64,000 bases of DNA. Origin: Sphingomonas endolithica. Its GTDB lineage: Bacteria; Pseudomonadota; Alphaproteobacteria; Sphingomonadales; Sphingomonadaceae. Both the position numbers and the translations under genes were made by a program. This document shows positions 62,309-64,000 of the stretch, one piece after another. Every line of letters begins with the position of its first letter. Positions within the stretch are counted from its first letter, which is position 1. The stretch is taken from positions 1,505,001 through 1,569,000 of the forward strand of contig NZ_CP103057.1 in assembly GCF_025231525.1 (NCBI RefSeq). The letters run 5' to 3'. The notes under the pieces were generated by a model, which was not told the origin of the DNA, did no database searches, and was given only the letters and a program-made list of their open reading frames with translations.

Positions 62309-64000
62309 AAGGCAGCCTGTCTGCCACGGCGGCGATGCGCGCGCTCTCGCTGCCAAGCGTGGCGATCACGTCGCTGCCTGGCACCGCGGCGGCGACGAGC
62401 ACGATGGCGACATCGGCCTCAACGTCGCGCAGCGCAGTGAGCGTGCCACTATCGTCCAGGCCGCCGGCGTAGAACAACGGCTTGCGATCGTCTCGCATGC
62501 GTTCCGCCCCGCGTTGCCGCGTGGCATCGAGCGTGCGGACGCGCCGGCCCTGCTGCTTCAGATAATCGTGGATCAGCTGATAGACTTGCCGCGCGTCGCG
62601 ATCGGCAGCGGTGGCCACGACGAGCAACGGCGCGTCGATCGCCAGATCATTCGCCAGCCAGTGCGCGATGCGCCGGCCGTGCGAGGCGACTTCCTCCGGC
62701 CGGTAGGTGGCACCATCCACCGGACGCGGCAGCACGTTGGGGAACAGGCGCGCGGGCTGTGGCGCGACGACGATTGCCGGCGCGGGCGCTTCGACCGGTT
62801 GCCGGACGGTGGCAGCCGGATCGCTCGGCACGATACGCAACGGCTGCGCCTGCGGCTCAGGCTGGTCGAACGGCTGCTCCTCGGACGACGCGTTTGCCTT
62901 GACCGCAAGGCCGCCCACTGCGCCGAACGAGCGCCGCACCATGTCACGTCCCGCTGTACCCCATTGCCGCAGTCCTGGCCGTGGCTCCGGCGAAGCTGGC
63001 GCATAAGGCTGCGTTGAGGCGTCCCCCGGACGAACCGCTTCCCCATGCGAGATCGGCACTCCCGCGTCATCGGCGAAGCTCTCGTCGCCCCACTCTTCCC
63101 CACGCCGCACCGGCGCTGCCCCCAGCAGCAGCAACGCGCACCCCGCCAGCGCACAGCCGGCAATGAAGCCGAGCACGGTGTTGAACAGGATCTTGGGCGA
63201 GCTGCGCACCAGCGGCGGGGTCGCGCGTTCGATCAGCTGGATGCGGGGCGCATTGGCAAGATTCTCGGTCTGGCTGAAGCTTACCCGCTCGGTCAGGGCC
63301 GCCACTTCGGTCTGCAGCGCGGTCGCTTGATCGTCGAGTGTCTTGATCGCGATCTCGTTCTTGCCCAGCACCGCGATCTGCGCGCCGATCTGCCCGACCC
63401 GGCCTTCGCGCACGGCAATGCCCTGCTTCAGCCCCGATGCCTTGGGGGCTTCGACCGCCAGCGTCTGTTCCAGTATGCCTTGCGCGGAGGACAGCTTGCC
63501 ATCCGCCTGGCGGCGCAGCCCGGCGACCTGGCTCTCGCTCGATTGCAGATCGGCCCGGTCGCTGGTCAGCCGCGATTGCTCCGCCATCTGCGCCTCCAGC
63601 AGCGCCTGCTTCTGGCGATCGACATCGACCACGCCGATCGACGATTTCAACTCGCGCGAGCGGCGCAGCACGTCGGCGAGCGCAGCCTGCTTGGCCAGCA
63701 GGCGGCTCTCGAGCGATCCTGCGATCTGCGCGCCCGAACTGCGCGACATGGTTTCCGCGCGCGCGACGATCGCATCGGCCAGCGCATTGGCGAACCAGGC
63801 GGCGGATTGCGGATCGTCCCACTCGACGCCGATGCGCAGCAGATACGTGCCCTCGACCGATTCGATCTTGGTGTTCTTGATGACGGTGTCGATCAGGTCC
63901 TGCCTGAGCGGCACGCGCGGCGCCTCGCCGTAATTGAGCTCGGCGACGATGCGGCCGGGCGAAAAGGCCGGCGGCACGGAATGCGCCGCGACCCACGCCG
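62286..64000 (-). CDS. Polysaccharide co-polymerase (GumC/Wzz-like), 5' end outside the window
   Basis: At least 571 residues are visible; the frame stays open at the right edge, so the N-terminus and first membrane helix are outside. It has a Wzz-type region, long coiled coils (ETMSRSSGAQIAGSLESRLL, then KLSSAQGILEQTLAVEAPKA), a closing PxxP-like stretch and the second helix ILFNTVLGFIAGCALAGCAL. The last 250 residues hold a Rossmann-like kinase remnant: LLVVATAADRDARQVYQLIH sits where BY-kinases have Walker A, but no GKS is present. It sets chain length in Wzx/Wzy-type export. An AUG/GUG near 63977 is not the true start. Confidence 0.88.
   Translation of the reverse strand, partial: AWVAAHSVPPAFSPGRIVAELNYGEAPRVPLRQDLIDTVIKNTKIESVEGTYLLRIGVEWDDPQSAAWFANALADAIVARAETMSRSSGAQIAGSLESRLLAKQAALADVLRRSRELKSSIGVVDVDRQKQALLEAQMAEQSRLTSDRADLQSSESQVAGLRRQADGKLSSAQGILEQTLAVEAPKASGLKQGIAVREGRVGQIGAQIAVLGKNEIAIKTLDDQATALQTEVAALTERVSFSQTENLANAPRIQLIERATPPLVRSSPKILFNTVLGFIAGCALAGCALLLLGAAPVRRGEEWGDESFADDAGVPISHGEAVRPGDASTQPYAPASPEPRPGLRQWGTAGRDMVRRSFGAVGGLAVKANASSEEQPFDQPEPQAQPLRIVPSDPAATVRQPVEAPAPAIVVAPQPARLFPNVLPRPVDGATYRPEEVASHGRRIAHWLANDLAIDAPLLVVATAADRDARQVYQLIHDYLKQQGRRVRTLDATRQRGAERMRDDRKPLFYAGGLDDSGTLTALRDVEADVAIVLVAAAVPGSDVIATLGSESARIAAVADRLPYALAISG

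Overview
The window is chromosomal DNA from a high-GC alphaproteobacterium, most likely Sphingomonas or a close sphingomonad. The evidence is the gene content: alpha-type SspB, ATP12 F1-assembly chaperone, DUF6356 protein, a large TonB-dependent receptor, NADP malic enzyme fused to a phosphotransacetylase domain, a LuxR-HTH/DUF4019 membrane protein, and a CIRCE-controlled groESL. There is also a dense set of short GC-rich intergenic inverted repeats. I see no phage, IS element, tRNA, rRNA or CRISPR array. Gene density is high and many neighbours overlap by 4 nt (ATGA or GTGA).

Layout. 1-0.9 kb: groEL (cut by the window edge) and groES with a CIRCE operator. 1-6.6 kb: MATE exporter, SppA protease plus acetyltransferase, cupin, TRIC channel. 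6.8-10.3 kb: envelope and stress proteins (two glycine-zipper proteins, OsmC, lipoprotein). 10.6-13.9 kb: crcB, rluC-like, HAD phosphatase, small membrane protein and ATP12, all on the plus strand. 14-18 kb: periplasmic MsrB, cytochrome P450, NatA/NatB-like ABC exporter. 18-24 kb: queG, LuxR-DUF4019, EI24 protein with a lipoprotein, adenosine kinase, amino acid permease. 24.4-28.8 kb: a minus-strand histidine operon (hisB-yciI-hisH-hisA-small TM-hisF, then small TM-hisE-HIT). 28.8-32.3 kb: sspB, fumC, two tiny glycine-rich proteins, gmk. 32.6-36 kb: CHAP amidase-like protein, DUF6356, and a divergent MurC-like ligase/LD-carboxypeptidase pair that looks like peptidoglycan recycling. 36.3-39 kb: thrS and infC; infC appears to start at AUC. 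39-46 kb: TonB receptor, VOC protein, glnD, third glycine-zipper paralogue. 46-49.2 kb: mutS preceded by a ParE/RelE-type toxin-antitoxin pair whose toxin gene overlaps the mutS start. 49.2-55 kb: maeB, retropepsin-like protease, SDR and acyl-CoA dehydrogenase, lipoprotein. 55.3-57.4 kb: an operon of two paralogous membrane proteins, a small XRE regulator and a secreted alpha/beta hydrolase, with a palindrome over its promoter. 57.5-64 kb: edge of an exopolysaccharide locus (BcsL/CelD-like acetyltransferase, JmjC-like cupin, GT4 glycosyltransferase, O-antigen ligase-type polymerase, GumC/Wzz-like co-polymerase).

The least explained items are the four-gene membrane/XRE/hydrolase operon, the three glycine-zipper paralogues, the toxin-antitoxin/mutS coupling, and a constant-length (about 103-105 bp) intergenic inverted repeat present in at least seven complete copies.
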